This document shows positions 1 through 11,334 of a stretch of 64,000 nucleotides of DNA, in pieces. Source of the stretch: Eonycteris spelaea (lineage: Eukaryota; Chordata; Mammalia; Chiroptera; Pteropodidae); the NCBI GenBank assembly GCA_003508835.1, contig PUFA01000006.1, forward strand, positions 3,906,001 to 3,970,000, in the 5' to 3' direction. The translations under genes were made by a program, and so were the position numbers. A model generated the notes under the pieces. The model was not told the origin of the DNA. It saw nothing but the letters and a program-made list of their open reading frames with translations, and made no database searches. How positions within the stretch are numbered: the first letter of the stretch is position 1; each line of letters begins with the position of its first letter.

Positions 1-1860
1 ATCCCCAGGTACCTAACTGGGGAGACAGGCTCTGGCCTTTCTGTGTTTCAAACAGCATCCGTGGTGCTGAGGAATGAGTCCTGGACTTGGGTTCTGACCA
101 ATGAATCCAAATCCAAGCTCTGCTTCTCTCTGCTCCGTGACCGTGGGCATGGACCTTGGCCTCTGGAGGCTTCAGCTCCCTCACTCACAAAATAGGATGA
201 GGTTCCAGAGGGCCCACATTGTAGTAACTCTTGGACCCACCAGAATTAGATGTGTGTCAAGGGAGCTAGGGAGTAGCTTTGGGGAGGTGAAAAAATAATG
301 AGAGAAAGAATAATATTCACCCAGCCTCAAGGTATCTCTGTGACAAGGGTCTTTAACATTCCAAATGCCTGGTTATAATGTGAGCTCCTCTAATCAGGAT
401 CCTTGTGGTCCACCATGGTGGAGCATCTTCCCTCTGGGCCACGAGTACCACTCTGCAAACACCTAACTCCATGCCTAGGAACATTACTTCTCCTCACCTT
501 TTTGTTGTTGTTGTTGCATCTCTGTCTTGATTGTCAGACCCTGACCCTATGAATCCATCTCTCCCTAGAAAACTGGCCATAGCAGTAGGGAGTAGGGAGC
601 CGACTCTAGGATGAGCTGACTCAGAGCATGCTCGATGCTCCAATCTCTATCGCCTTCGCTTTGAAATTACGGGTGGCTTCTTGGCTGGAGGGCTCTCACG
701 ATCTGAACAGACACAAACACTGGCACGCAGAGAGCCTTGGCAACCTGAAGAACCCGGCCTCGAGGGGATAGGGCAGTAGTCACAGGCGCCGTAACCAGGA
801 GGCAAGGTATGCTTGGGGCCCATGGGGATGGGGTTTCTCTCAGGTTGCTCGGAAGGGTAAGGGATGGGTAGGAGATAGTGGTCTCGCTCTGTCTGCTCAG
901 TGCCTGCTGTGTGGTTGTGGTTCCAAGGAAGAGGTGAGTGGCTAGAGAGGAGCAAGAGCGGGAGGCCACCCTTAGAAGAGAAAATGGACAAGGCCACATC
1001 TCTAGGATCACAGGAATTTAAGCCTCTGGCCTAGAGCTGCTCAACTAATTACGGTTTCCCCCTAGTTGGTGAGAATGAGGCTCCTAAGAGAGTACCAGCC
1101 TTGGCTAGGACTGGCTAAGGAGGGCAAGGTTGAGGTAGGGAGTTGGGAGGGTCTGGCGGCAGCTGCCTAATGCGTTAGTGCAATCAGGCCTCCATGAAAG
1201 GCTGGCCAGCTCAGCTTTTCTCTGGAGCAGAGTGTCCAGGTCCCAGTGGCCCAGGAGTGCAGCCGCCGCAGATGCCTGCCAAGTACAGGCTGTGGGGATG
1301 GCAGGGAGTAAACAACAGAGGACAGTTGCCCTGCAAACCACACTCGATGGAACTCTCCCCCCATAGCCTCATTGCAAAATGCAACCAAAATATTGATTCC
1401 GAGCATCATTTTTCAGTGTGGTTCGTTGGAAGGTAACACAGACAGTGCAGTACAGAGGGACACACCCTGCCCTCATCCCAATAAAGTCAACCATCCATTA
1501 GGTGGGGACTCAGGGTCAAGCTCAGCAGAGTCCTGGCCCATTCTTTCAACACCGTTCAGGGGAGACTGGAAGCAGCTTAGGGTCCTTGCCTCAGTGACCT
1601 GTCATGGCTCTGCTGGAGCTGCCATCCCTGTGGACACACCTGACACCCAGCGTGAAGGGAGGCAGACCCATCCGCCAACCTCCTGTCACTGCCAAGTCAG
1701 CAGCCAGTAGCCAAAGGTGAATGTTAACTGCATGCCTTTTTTATTCATAGCCAACACTTATTCTTAGAAACAAGATATATAGGACTATCTTTCTAGAAAA
1801 GACTTCTAGATTTGACAGGCTCAGCCAAGGTTTATTCAGGCTCTCCTAGCCAGGAATGCG
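1..1860. other. Non-coding DNA, mostly no recognisable feature
   Basis: Apart from a weak MIR near the start and a short GTT run near 503-516, I recognise nothing here. Short open frames on both strands have no family resemblance and no splice-site context. It could be intergenic or intronic. Confidence 0.5.
85..205 (+). mobile_element. MIR SINE fragment
   Basis: The order of motifs fits the MIR core: a 'tgggttctga' segment, then a 'ctctgcttctc..ctccgtgaccgtgggca' segment (consensus: tgtgaccttgggcaa), then 'cagctccctcactcacaaaata' matching the 'cagtttcctcatctgtaaaat' part. It is diverged, so the call is moderate. Confidence 0.5.
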
Positions 1861-1869
1861 GCCAGGCTC

Positions 1870-2055
1870 TTTTGTTTGTTTGATCTCATCATTCCTCATG
1901 GCAGCTTTGAGGTAGGCATCACTATCCCATTTCGTAGAGGAGGAAAGGTAAGCCCAGAGAAGTTAAGAAACCAGCTCAACATCACCCCGCTAGTGCATGG
2001 CAAAGCCAAGATTAGAGCTCATAGGGTCTTTAACACCCTGTTCTGGTGTTTCTTA
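1870..2055 (-). mobile_element. MIR SINE fragment, minus strand
   Basis: It reads as the reverse complement of MIR: 'ctcatcattcctcatggcagctttgaggtaggcat', 'tatcccatttcgtagaggaggaaa', 'agagaagttaag', then 'ctagtgcatggcaaagccaagatt'. Each matches a successive part of the antisense MIR core. Confidence 0.75.
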
Positions 2056-2934
2056 CCTTCCATCACACGGCTGCATTTCTGGTGTTATGGAGGCTGATCA
2101 TGAGGATTAGACAGGATGCACATGTGACACACGTTAGAGCAGAGCAGGGATCTCAATGCATGCTCTTGTCCGTTACTACGGTCCTTCCGAGAGATTGTTG
2201 ATTTAGTATTATGGGGTGACTTTGAACCATAACTACGGGGTGACTTTGGGCCTGGATGTATCAAGCAGCAATCTTTCAACTGTGAGACAGAAACTAAATT
2301 CCATCTGGCTTTAGAAAAGAGATTGAGTTTGTCTCAAAGTCTTATTTTACTGGGGTGCATGAGTAGATGGACTTCAGGCATCGCTAGCTTCAGGAAATGG
2401 TAAAATGTCATCAGGTCATCAGACTCTTATTGCCCCTCATTCTCATCTTTCCTCCTTTTTGTGTGTTGACCTCAGTCTCATCTGCTGCTTTTGGTCTTCT
2501 TCTACACGGCATAACACAATGACTATAGGAAGTGAAAAAGGGCCATGGGCCCCTGATGGTTCCTGGCCTTCATCACTCCAGCTAGTGACCCCAGATAGAA
2601 AAGCAACTTTCCTCCCAGCTGTTATAGAGACAAGTATCTCAGAGAGGTGCTCTGACGGGAGCGGCATGGGTGCCATGACTTCTCCCAGCCTAGTGGGCTG
2701 CAGTATTAGACTGAACAGGTAGCCAGTCTGCCCAGTGCCATGGACACAATGGTGGGGAACTGTGGTGGGAAGCTCAGCCAGAATCATGACTGAAGGACGA
2801 ACGTTCCCTGAGAAAGTCCTACCAGAAGAAAGGGAGGCATCCTACACAGCATCCTACACAGACAAAATGCTGTCCATTACCCTGGGATTGGAAGAATGAG
2901 CTGAGTCAATAATGAGATAAAACAATGTGAGCCA

Positions 2935-3070
2935 TTCTTTATTGGCATATCCTTTCCATCTTACAGATTAGGAAGGTGAGGCTCAGACGCATTATGTGAC
3001 CTTGTCATGTTCTCACAATGAATTTCCGGACAACGGAGGCTAGAGCCGGAGTCCTCTGTGTTTCTACCTC
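2935..3070 (-). mobile_element. MIR SINE fragment, minus strand
   Basis: Antisense MIR motifs appear in order: 'catcttacagattaggaaggtgaggctcaga', a decayed 'tgaccttgtcatgttctcaca' segment, and 'ggctagagccggagtcctctg'. Confidence 0.65.
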
Positions 3071-3159
3071 ACCCTGCTCGAGGAGGGAAGTGAGGTCACA
3101 GGGACCTACCCAGCCGTCTTCTCCCTCACCCCAGGCTTCTCAGGGAGTACTGGGGAAAG

Positions 3160-3530
3160 CCTGTGGGCCAGCAGCTACTGTGGCAGGTTCTAGGGATTCG
3201 ATGGTGAGCAAAGCACGCATGTCACCCTGATCATGGAACTTGTATTTCAGTGAGGGAGCTAGTCATCAGACTAAAAAAACTGTATGTATCAAAAGAAGTT
3301 ACAAATGTTGATACTTGTGGGACTCTAAAGACAAAGTATATGGTGCTGAGAGAGTGTACACAGGAAATGAGAGCCTCTACAGAGAGCGTGTACACAGGTT
3401 CAGCCGGGGGCAGGGAGAGCTTCCTTGGGAAGGTGAGGTGCAAGGTGAAATTCAAAGTTTGGAAAGGAGTTAACTGGCAGGAAGAGCATTCTAGGCAAAG
3501 GGCATAGCACACTACTCGTGCCCATAATTG
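3160..3530 (-). mobile_element. L2 LINE 3' region, minus strand
   Basis: It follows the antisense L2 3' end: 'gttctagggattcgatggtgagcaaagca', 'catggaacttgtatttcagtgaggga', then 'gagagcttccttgggaaggtga' and 'aagagcattctaggcaaagggcatagca'. The last corresponds to the L2 segment for a 'compact, fast-decaying' 3' region seen repeatedly in this window. Confidence 0.65.
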
Positions 3531-4034
3531 CAAGAATTTTGTGTGCTTGAAATTGGAGCAGAGGATAGAATCCCTGGTGGGGGGCAAAGTGGGTCGTTGA
3601 CCTTTTTCAGTGTGAGCTGCTTTCTTCACCAGCCCCTCCAGGTTTTTCATCTGCAAGTGTCCATTGGTAATTCCCAAACAGCCTGTGCAATAATCAGTGT
3701 TTTCCCAACAGAGTTGACCATGAGAAAGGCTATGGGCAGAGGCACTCCTAAAGGGTACTTGAGAAGTGACTGGATCTGATCCCAATATGAGGACACTATC
3801 CTGGTGCCTACGGCCCGGTCAGCCTGGGATGAGACTGGACATAAGGATACCTGTTAATAGGGTGTTACAAGAAGCCCATCAGTGGTCAGACAAGCATGCG
3901 TCCCATTGAACAGGGCAGTGTCAGCAGGATAAATCCGTCAGTGTGAAGACCTTCACTTATGTCCAGAAAACAATAGCGTTAGTGAGGAATGCAGAAAGGA
4001 AAAGGGAAGGGAATGTCTCCTTCCTCTCTGCCCA

Positions 4035-4125
4035 TTGATTTGTCTGTTGATCACTTAACAAACATCAGGCCCTGGACTGGACACAGGGAACCTAGCTGTA
4101 CAGGAGACAGATTCAGTGTCAGCCC
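4035..4125 (-). mobile_element. Short L2 3'-end fragment, minus strand
   Basis: The segment 'cttaacaaacatcaggccctggactggacacaggga' followed by 'caggagacagattca' resembles the antisense L2 terminus. It is short and diverged. Confidence 0.45.
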
Positions 4126-4249
4126 TTCTGATGATGGGCTGGGTGTATTTTTTTGTGGCATTAATTCTCCTGATGACTTGCTTCTAGCTAAGCCATGTCC
4201 ACCTTTGGGGAGGGGAGGGTTTAGGGAAAGGAAAGTACACTGGCCTAGT

Positions 4250-4345
4250 GTTGGAGGGTCCTGGATGAGAAATGCAGCTGCGTGCTCTTGGGAAAGTTAC
4301 CCAGGCTCTCTGCACCTGTGTTTCATCTCTGGCTAAGAAAGGCAG
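4250..4345 (+). mobile_element. MIR SINE fragment
   Basis: 'tgcgtgctcttgggaaagttacccaggctctctgcacctgtgtttcatctctggct' aligns with the central MIR core (tgtgaccttgggcaagttacttaacctctctgtgcctcagtttcctcatctgt). Confidence 0.55.
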
Positions 4346-4567
4346 CTCCTCCCTCTGCACGGGCTGGGGTGAGAGTCTAGGGAGGTACCACGCTCCTAGC
4401 ACCCCAGATGACACCTTGCATGCAGTGGCTTTCATTCTCATCCTCTATCTTTCCCACCAGGGAAAGTTGACCAGGCAATTTTGCTCTAATTTTTCCCAAA
4501 CGGAGCTTTTTACCTTCTCCACTAGCTCAATGACATGTGTAATTTAGAGTCACAACTGAACCTGATT

Positions 4568-4628
4568 TTTAAAATTTTTTAAATTTTTTATTTTATTTTA
4601 TTTTTATTTTATTTTATTTTATATTTTT
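4568..4628. repeat. T-rich (TTTTA)n low-complexity tract
   Basis: About 60 bases of T runs separated by single or double A, settling into TTTTA units. No transposon body is recognisable next to it. Confidence 0.9.
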
Positions 4629-4799
4629 GGTGCTTAGGGAGTCATCAGAAATAACCTGCCAGAAAAACTTCAACTTTGAGGAGCTAACGCAAACCATTTT
4701 TTTAGTGCTCATCCTACTGTGTTAAACTGGACACAGGCTCATATTTTCTGTGTGCTTCAAGCAGTAAGGTAGGATGGGAGGAGCCCTGGGTATGTGACA

Positions 4800-4960
4800 G
4801 GGAAATCCAGGCTGCGGTCTGGTTCCATACCTGCTACCTGCACTGGGGTTCCCAGCCCTCCCAGCCTCAGTTCCACCTCCTGCTTCCCTGAGAAGGGGAA
4901 GTGATAACTTTTTCTTCCCAAGAGTGTTGGGAGAGTTGAGTGAGGTACAGAAGCCATTCT
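4800..4960 (+). mobile_element. Diverged MIR SINE fragment
   Basis: 'cagcctcagttccacctcctgcttccctgagaagggg' is followed by 'gataac' and then 'gtgttgggagagttgagtga', the order seen in MIR (cctcagtttcctcatctg, ggataa, gttgtgaggattaaatga). Confidence 0.45.
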
Positions 4961-5714
4961 AAACGGAAATTGCTGCACCTCAAAGTGTCTGCCTCCCCCA
5001 AGCTACTCAACGTGTTCTCTTAAAACACTTACAAGCCCTCTTGGGAAACCAGCATTCCCACTGTCTCCTTACACCTGCGACCACCCATCTGGCCTCTGGG
5101 AGACCCTCCCTCCTGACCCAGCTGTTTGGCTCCAACTGTCCTGTGGTTACAGCAGCAGGCCCGCTGTTCTGGGAAGTCTCTTTCTCAGGCTGGGTCCCAG
5201 GGGAGGGAGCTGAGCCCCATTTGGTGGAAGAAGTCAGGGGCTGGGGATGGCGTGTGGTGGGAGGGGAGGGCCAACCTGGAAGAAGTTGGGTGAATGCTAT
5301 GTTTGTGTTTTTCAAATAGCTCCATGTTCACGAAGCTAAAAATGTGGTCTGGCCTTACATATTTTATATGTGTGTATGTTCCCGGTACATTTCCTTCTAA
5401 TTTTTAAAACCATACGTAATGTCAGGGACATTTAATCCATATGGTTCTGATTCCTTAACACTTAAATCATCCAAATGTTGTTCTGGAGGATCTATTTGCA
5501 AATCTCTTTACATAAGCTTTTAACTCCTTCTTTCTCAAGGACATCAAGGTAGGGTCTCTGGGTGAGACCTCCTCCTCTTGCAGTTCCCTACTCCCCATTC
5601 CCCACCCAAACTGGCCAGAGGTCTTGACCACCTGTCTTGACCACCTGTGTTCCAGGCACCAGCTGCTCAGGCCCTGCCTCCATCGCTGGGAGGAGCCTGG
5701 CGGGAGAGGAAGGA

Positions 5715-5865
5715 CAGAGTGGAGTCCATACCCCAGCTCCGCCACATCCTGGCTGTGTAACCAGCTTCCATTTCACCGCATCAAACCCCTTTGTCCTCGC
5801 CTGCAAAAAGGAATAAATAATAAATATTTTAAAAGGTTGTTAGAGGAATTAAACAAGGAAAATAG
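5715..5865 (+). mobile_element. MIR SINE fragment
   Basis: 'ccagctccgccacatcctggctgtgtaacc' matches the MIR core. It is followed by 'cctcgcctgcaaaaaggaataaataata' and 'ggttgttagaggaattaaac', in the right order for the 3' half. Confidence 0.75.
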
Positions 5866-6414
5866 GAAGCCTGTAGCCCAGAGATTGGGGTTTGCCTTCC
5901 CTCATCAGAGCCTTCCTGTGTGCCTCAAGGCAGTGCTAGGTAGGGAGTGTCCAAGCTGCAGGGTCATTCTTGAGGACTCTCTAAACTGCAGCACCAGGTG
6001 AAGAGACCGAGTCCAGAGAAGCAAAAAGGGATCCTGGGAATTGGGGATTGAGGCAGCGAGGATGGAGCAGCCACCACCGTGGGCAGGAGGGTGCAGGTGA
6101 ATGCAAGTCTGCGAGGAGAGGGGCACCCCTAACTCGCCCTGCATTTGGTGCCTGCCCCATGTGTATGGGGGAGGTTGGAGAGGGCCCTATAGGACCAGAC
6201 AGACCATGGGGGAAGGGAGCACAGAAGGTGACTCTTCCAGATTTGAGGGGCCTGGGTTTCACACCTGGAAGCCACCCACATTCACCTGTCAGTGCATAAC
6301 TCCAAAGGCCCCTTCACAGGTTTTCCCACCTACAGGCCCAAGCCCAACATCTTAGCCTGGGGTTAGGGACCAGTGACCCCAACACACACATAGAATCCCT
6401 ACTTTCTCCTTTCT

Positions 6415-6660
6415 CCCTCCTTTCAGGCCATTCCCAAATATTTAATGCTCTTTTAAGCTTTTGTTTCTTCATCTATTTCCCCTGCCATGGTATCCTTTTC
6501 TTGTCTTTTTCGTTCATAATCACCTACCCACTCTTCAAAATCTAACTCAAAAATCACCTCCTCTGATAAGCCTTTTTGGGAAGATTCGCAGACAATGAGC
6601 CCTACTTTGTGTTTTTCCTAGTCTTGGTTTTACTGGGCCATACTTATCTGGGATGAACTC
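6415..6660 (+). mobile_element. L2 LINE 3' fragment
   Basis: 'actcttcaaaatctaactcaaaaatcacctcctctgataagccttttt' matches the L2 'cttcaagactcagctcaaatgtcacctcctccgggaagccttc' segment. The sequence after it is diverged and the 3' terminus is missing. Confidence 0.65.
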
Positions 6661-7314
6661 CTCAGGACATGTGTGGAGACCTGGGGGTGTGGGGATAGCT
6701 AAGAGTCATCCCTATCCAGGAAGTCCTCCTGTTCTGGTTGAGACAGATCCACATTTGACCTATCAACTTTCTGGAAAGGCAGAATGGATATTGAAGATAG
6801 CACCCATGGAAATCTGTGGCTGCTGGGTTTGAGACAGGAGACCAACAAGGAGGACACGGATGTCCTGGTATGGCACAGCTCCTAGGGGGCCTCCCCATGG
6901 CAGGGGCCCATTGGCCAGCTCTGATATGGACACCACCAGCATCTGTACCCATAGAGCAGGATTTGTTTCCCTGGCAATTTCAGACAGAGCGAATTCCAGA
7001 CAGAGCTGAGTCTCTGGGATGGAAGAGCAGATGCTCTATCTAAAATTAGGCTGGTGACTGTAACTTCATCTAGGCTGCAGGAACTGATCTGCTTCTTACA
7101 TCTGTCATTCTGTAGTGGAGGCAAAGTGGAGTCCCTGCCTCCCTGTAGAGGCTGAGTGGAGATATGGTACCAGCCTGGGGTCCAGCACTCTACAGTATAC
7201 CTGTACTACTTTCCTCCCCCCCTACCTGGTCAACTCCTCACAAATCACCCCCCACACCACCACCCCCACCCAGCCCTCAGGAGTGGGTCCATCTGACATT
7301 GGCTTTGAAGTCTT

Positions 7315-7400
7315 CCCCTGGAGAGTTAAATAACCTGTCCAGCACCATCCCCACCAGCGAGAGCCCAAGCAGGTCTGGGGCCCAACTCCAAATTTAGGCA
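7315..7400 (-). mobile_element. Short MIR-like fragment, minus strand
   Basis: 'gagagttaaataacctgtccagcac' followed by 'gcaggtctggggcccaactcc' resembles the antisense MIR segment 'gaggttaagtaacttgcccaag..gggattcgaaccc'. It is weak because it is short. Confidence 0.35.
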
Positions 7401-7639
7401 GCAGAAAGACAAGACATAGGCATGATAATGGCAGGAACCAGGGGATATCTGGCTGTAGCTGAGGAGGATGGTAGTCAAGGCAAACCTCTTCTCGCCTCTT
7501 CTTTGTCTACTGTTCCCTCCTGCATTCAGGCATCCTCCAAGTCTCTTATCACTTGCCCAGGTGGAATCCTGCTCTCTGGAAAAAAGTGGTATCCCCTGGA
7601 GGTCAGCATGGCCTTCATTTATTTCTCACAATGGCCCAC

Positions 7640-8085
7640 AAGGCCTCAAGTAATATGCCTGACACACACTCACCTCAGGGCCTTTGCACTAGCTGTTCTC
7701 TGACAATAAAGGTCTTCCCCCAATATTTACATGACTCATTTCTTCACCTGCTTTAAGTCATTGTTAAAATGCCACCTTATCAATGAGGCTGACTCTAACT
7801 ACCCTATTTAAATTTATGACCCACCTCCCATTTCTTCATTCCTCATTCCCTTGCTCTTTTTCACCTTGTACTTTGCATAATATAGACCTCCTGCTAAGAT
7901 GCTGTATAATTCACTTATTTATTATGTTTTTCATTTGTCATCTGTCTCTTTTCTCTAGAATGTAATTCCACAAGCTCAGGGATTTTTGTCCATTTTGTTC
8001 ACTGATGTATTTACCCTAAGTCCCCAGAATAGGGCCTAGACTGTGGCTGGTGTTCACTGGCCATTTGTTAGATAATGTGTCTATT
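7640..8085 (+). mobile_element. L2 LINE 3' end
   Basis: A long match to the L2 3' region: 'cctcagggcctttgcactagctgttc', 'taaaatgccaccttatcaatgaggctgactct', 'tctctagaatgtaattccacaagctcagggatttttgtc', 'gttcactgatgtatttaccctaagtccccagaatagggcc', ending in a decayed 'ggtgttcactggccatttgttaga' terminus. It is one of the better-preserved L2 copies here. Confidence 0.85.
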
Positions 8086-8314
8086 CAGACAAGGTAGAAG
8101 CACCTGGACCCAGGGCAGCATCCTTCCTTGGCCTTTCCAGAGGAGGGTCCCTGATGTCAGGACCACCTCTAGGTCTTTGGGCATCCATTTGTTCATCTGA
8201 TAACTGGGGATGATGGTCCCTGTCATGCTTCTCACAAAACCTTGGAGCTGACATAAGGGTACAAGTGTGATAGTGCCCAAAACTATAAAGGCCTACCCAA
8301 AAAAGTGTCAGATA

Positions 8315-8385
8315 TTTATTTGTTCCATCAGCATCACTGAGTACCTACTGGGTGCTAGGCCCTATACTGAGTGTAAAAGAAGTAA
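8315..8385 (-). mobile_element. L2 3'-terminal fragment, minus strand
   Basis: 'ttatttgttccatcagcatcactgagtacctactgggtgctaggccctatactga' reads as the antisense L2 terminus (ttattgagcgcctactatgtgccaggcactgttct). It lies 230 bases after the plus-strand L2 and faces it. Confidence 0.55.
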
Positions 8386-8551
8386 CAGCTGATGCCCATC
8401 TGCAAAGAGGCTCTCCCAAGTGAGCGAGGACGACTCTAGATGTGAGGAGGTGGGAAATGTCCACTCATTTTGTAGAATCTTTGCAAAAATGAGACTCCAG
8501 ATAGGAATGTGGGACCCTCCTTAAATCTGCTGAATTCATAACTTAGCCCTC

Positions 8552-8594
8552 TGCATTAGTCAGGGTTCTCCAGAGAATAGAACCAATAAGAGAT

Positions 8595-8643
<49 letters not shown>

Positions 8644-8657
8644 TAGATAGGTAGATA

Positions 8658-8697
<40 letters not shown>

Positions 8698-9252
8698 TAG
8701 ATAGATAGTAGGTAGATAGATAGATAGATAGATAGATAGAGATAGATTATGCATGCATGTGCAAGAGAGAAAGGAAAAGAGAGAGACTGAGAGACTTGTA
8801 AGAAATTGGCTCACATGATTGTGGAGGCTGAGAAGTCCCAAGATCTGCAGTTGGCAAGCTGCAGACCCAGGAGAGCCGAAGGTGTAGTTCTGCTCTGAGT
8901 CCAAACGCCTTAGAATTAGGAGAGCCGATGGTGTAAGTTCCAGGCTAAAAGCCAGCAGGCTTGAGACTCGGAAAGAGCTGATGTTTCAGTCTGAGTCCAA
9001 AGGCTGGAAGAAAACCATTGTCAGTGAGGCTGGGGAGTTCCCACTTGCTCTGCCTTTTGGTTTGATTCAGGTCTTCAATGCATTGGATGGGCCTACCCAC
9101 ATTAAGCAGGACAATCTGCTTTACTCAGTCTACCAATTTAAATGTTTATCTCATCCAGAAACACCCTGACAGACAAACCCAGAATAACATTTGGCTAAAT
9201 ACCTGGGCACCCCATGGTCCTGTCAGTCTGATACATAAAAGTGCCCATCACA
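8552..9252 (-). mobile_element. Solo MLT2-type (ERVL) LTR, minus strand, with intact target-site duplication
   Basis: This is an ancient endogenous-retrovirus-like LTR. It starts TG at 8,552 and ends CA at 9,251-9,252. 'CCCTC' is present exactly on both sides (8,547-8,551 and 9,253-9,257), as expected for a 5-bp target-site duplication. The edge 'tgcattagtcagggttctcc', the internal 'aagaaattggctcacatgattgtggaggctg' and the distal 'ccaatttaaatgtttatctcatcc' segment match the antisense MLT2 consensus as I recall it. No internal retroviral sequence or partner LTR is seen, so it is a solo LTR. A GATA array has expanded where the consensus has a short TA-rich stretch. Confidence 0.88.
8595..8748. 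repeat. (GATA)n microsatellite inside an LTR
   Basis: About 150 bases of GATA units in several nearly pure blocks. A few variant units (GTAGATA, GATAATA) divide them. It lies wholly inside the solo LTR and is likely to vary in length between individuals. Confidence 0.97.
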
Positions 9253-9700
9253 CCCTCCTCCCACCCTCAAACTACTATTGATCCTTTACCTCTGCGCCCA
9301 GACCCAGCCACCAAATCCATATGCCTACATTTCCCTTCCCAGGTGCCTGGCTCTTCCAGCCTGCCACCCTTGGGGACATTGCCCTTCCTCCCAAGCCGTT
9401 CTGACTCAGCCATTTCTAAGTGGTGCCCACTAGGTGCCCCAGGACACATGCTGGGATTTGTATTTAGTCAGAGTTAGGGTGGGGTTGAGGGGTGGGTGCC
9501 GGAGTTCAGCAGGAAGGCCCAGGGGAGAAATCCCTCAGAGGGCTGTTTTCCAGGCGGACGGAGGAGGTCGGCTGGCTGTGTTAAGTGCCTGGTGCTCCTG
9601 ACAGATCAATGGAGGCTTCCTCTGCACTCCCAGGCAGAGTGACAGGGGCTGCCGTAGTCCCCAGCCATGGGAAGCATGGGAAAAAGCCTTCTAGGTGCTC
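9253..9700. other. Unique non-coding sequence
   Basis: Pyrimidine-rich to about 9,400, then G-rich around 9,470-9,600. No repeat family, exon structure or coding signal is recognised. Confidence 0.45.
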
Positions 9701-9740
9701 TGTTTGTTGAGCACCTACTAAGTGCCAGGCATAGACCACC
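9700..9740 (-). mobile_element. Short L2/MIR terminal fragment, minus strand
   Basis: 'gttgagcacctactaagtgccaggca' is the stereotyped antisense terminus shared by L2 and MIR. It is too short to assign to one family. Confidence 0.5.
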
Positions 9741-9944
9741 AGAGCTTCCTCAACCTACTGGGGGCATCAGACACAAATACTTTACTATCATGTGATACAT
9801 GCTTTGATGTCATATACAAAGCAATTTACAGGAACATTGAGGAGGGGGCTTTTAATTCCACTGCGCATGGGAATCAGTCAGGAAAAAATAAGAAAAACAG
9901 GACATTTGAAGAAGACCCTACCAGATGAGCTCACTAAATAGCAA

Positions 9945-10220
9945 GGAGAGTTAATAGAGGAGCTGAAGGAAGGGTGCATGGGGGGATAGGAGGAGAAAGA
10001 AGGGCATTCCAGGGCATTAGAGAGAGCCATATGAGCAAAGGCATGCAATATGAAAACTCATATTGCATTTAGGGAACTAGTGAGTGATCCTGCCCAGGTC
10101 AGGTCCTCCTTGCAAAAGGACTCCCAGGCCGAAGAATTAAAAATTGGTGAACTCACTCTTTTCCCTGAGAGACCAGGAAGGGTACATGGGAGTGAACCCG
10201 AGCAGGAGTGGAGTGCTGGA
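9945..10220 (-). mobile_element. L2 LINE fragment, minus strand
   Basis: 'aagaagggcattccagggcattagagagagccatatgagcaaaggcatgcaatatga' matches the antisense L2 segment 'agcattccaggcagagggaacagcatgtgcaaaggccctga'. The flanking purine-rich text is consistent with L2 on this strand. Confidence 0.6.
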
Positions 10221-10754
10221 GCGGGACCATTTCTAGATTTTTTCGTTGTTGGTAGATGGAGTCTCTAAAAGGTAGCCTTCGAACCAGGCCCCACCCCTAC
10301 TCATAGTCATCTCTCTTTCCCATATCTTCTGCATCATTCATTGCTTTTAGTTACTGTTATCATGGTTATTTTCCAAGTGTAGAACTCCTCTCTGGAACCA
10401 GACTGTCAGATGTACAGGCCCAGTGTGCCTCATTGGTCTTGCCTCGGGACTCCTTCCTGACTATCCCCGGCCCATCCTCAGCCCCTTGCCTGGGCAGGCC
10501 AAATGAGTGGTAGCAATTACTGTTGGATAAAAGTCACACAAAGGAAGAAGGGTTTAAGGCCATCCTAGGATTTCCTCTCCCTCTTACTGCTCCCGAAACC
10601 CTTTTTCTTGTCATATCTGTTACCGTTTCTCCTGTCTTAATGTTTATAAGGTATGATTAAATTCTCATTCCCTCCACTTCTCTCACTCAATGAGCTATTG
10701 TCAAAGACTAAATCTCATGCATCGGAGTCTCCCCCAAGAGCTTGAGTGGAGGTG

Positions 10755-10960
10755 GGGGCCTTCCTTTGTTGAACATCTACTACATGCCAGCTTCTGTTCT
10801 TAATATTTTCTCCTTTAATTTCATCAACTCTTATTTAATCTTTACAATCTTTCCCTGAGATGTGTTATCCTCCCCATTTGAAGCAGCTACTAAGTGTCAG
10901 AGCCAGGACCTGCACCCAGATTTTCTTAATCTAAGCTTTAGAAGTAGATTCTGTCTGCTG
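10755..10960 (-). mobile_element. MIR SINE, minus strand
   Basis: In order: 'ttgttgaacatctactacatgccagcttctgttctta', 'ttatttaatctttacaatctttccctgagatg', 'atcctccccatttgaag', 'gctactaagtgtcagagccaggacctgcacccaga'. These cover most of the antisense MIR. Confidence 0.78.
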
Positions 10961-11334
10961 TACCCCCACTGGCAAACATAAAGCCATGTGCAGAGTAAAT
11001 ATTTGTTGTTATTGATGATCTTGCAAGCCGGTCCCTTGGCTTGGGGAAAACCTGTTCTCACAGCTGCCAGGGGAGTGTGTGGCTTGACTAATCTTCTGAT
11101 TTCCTGGAACAAAAGGCACCGCCCTCCCCACCTGGGGCCCACTGGGCTCTGCGGGAGTCCCCAGAAACAGTGGTGAAAAGCCAGAATGACGCAGACACAG
11201 GGCTCAGGCTGATCAGAGGCTTAGTCTGAAGTGTAGGAAAAGAGGATGCTTTTGTCATTTAGGGAAAACTAGTCAGTGGGCTTGAGGCCGACTGGCCTCT
11301 TGTAGTTGTTTCTTGGATCCTCTGGCCAGAGGGG

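Noticed and set aside
3231..3785. 184-codon minus-strand open frame
   Set aside because: Lies largely within a diverged minus-strand L2 and shows no known domain; probably chance plus L2 remnant.
8560..8904. Minus-strand frame with repeated serine-isoleucine-tyrosine-leucine
   Set aside because: Direct translation of the GATA array and LTR.
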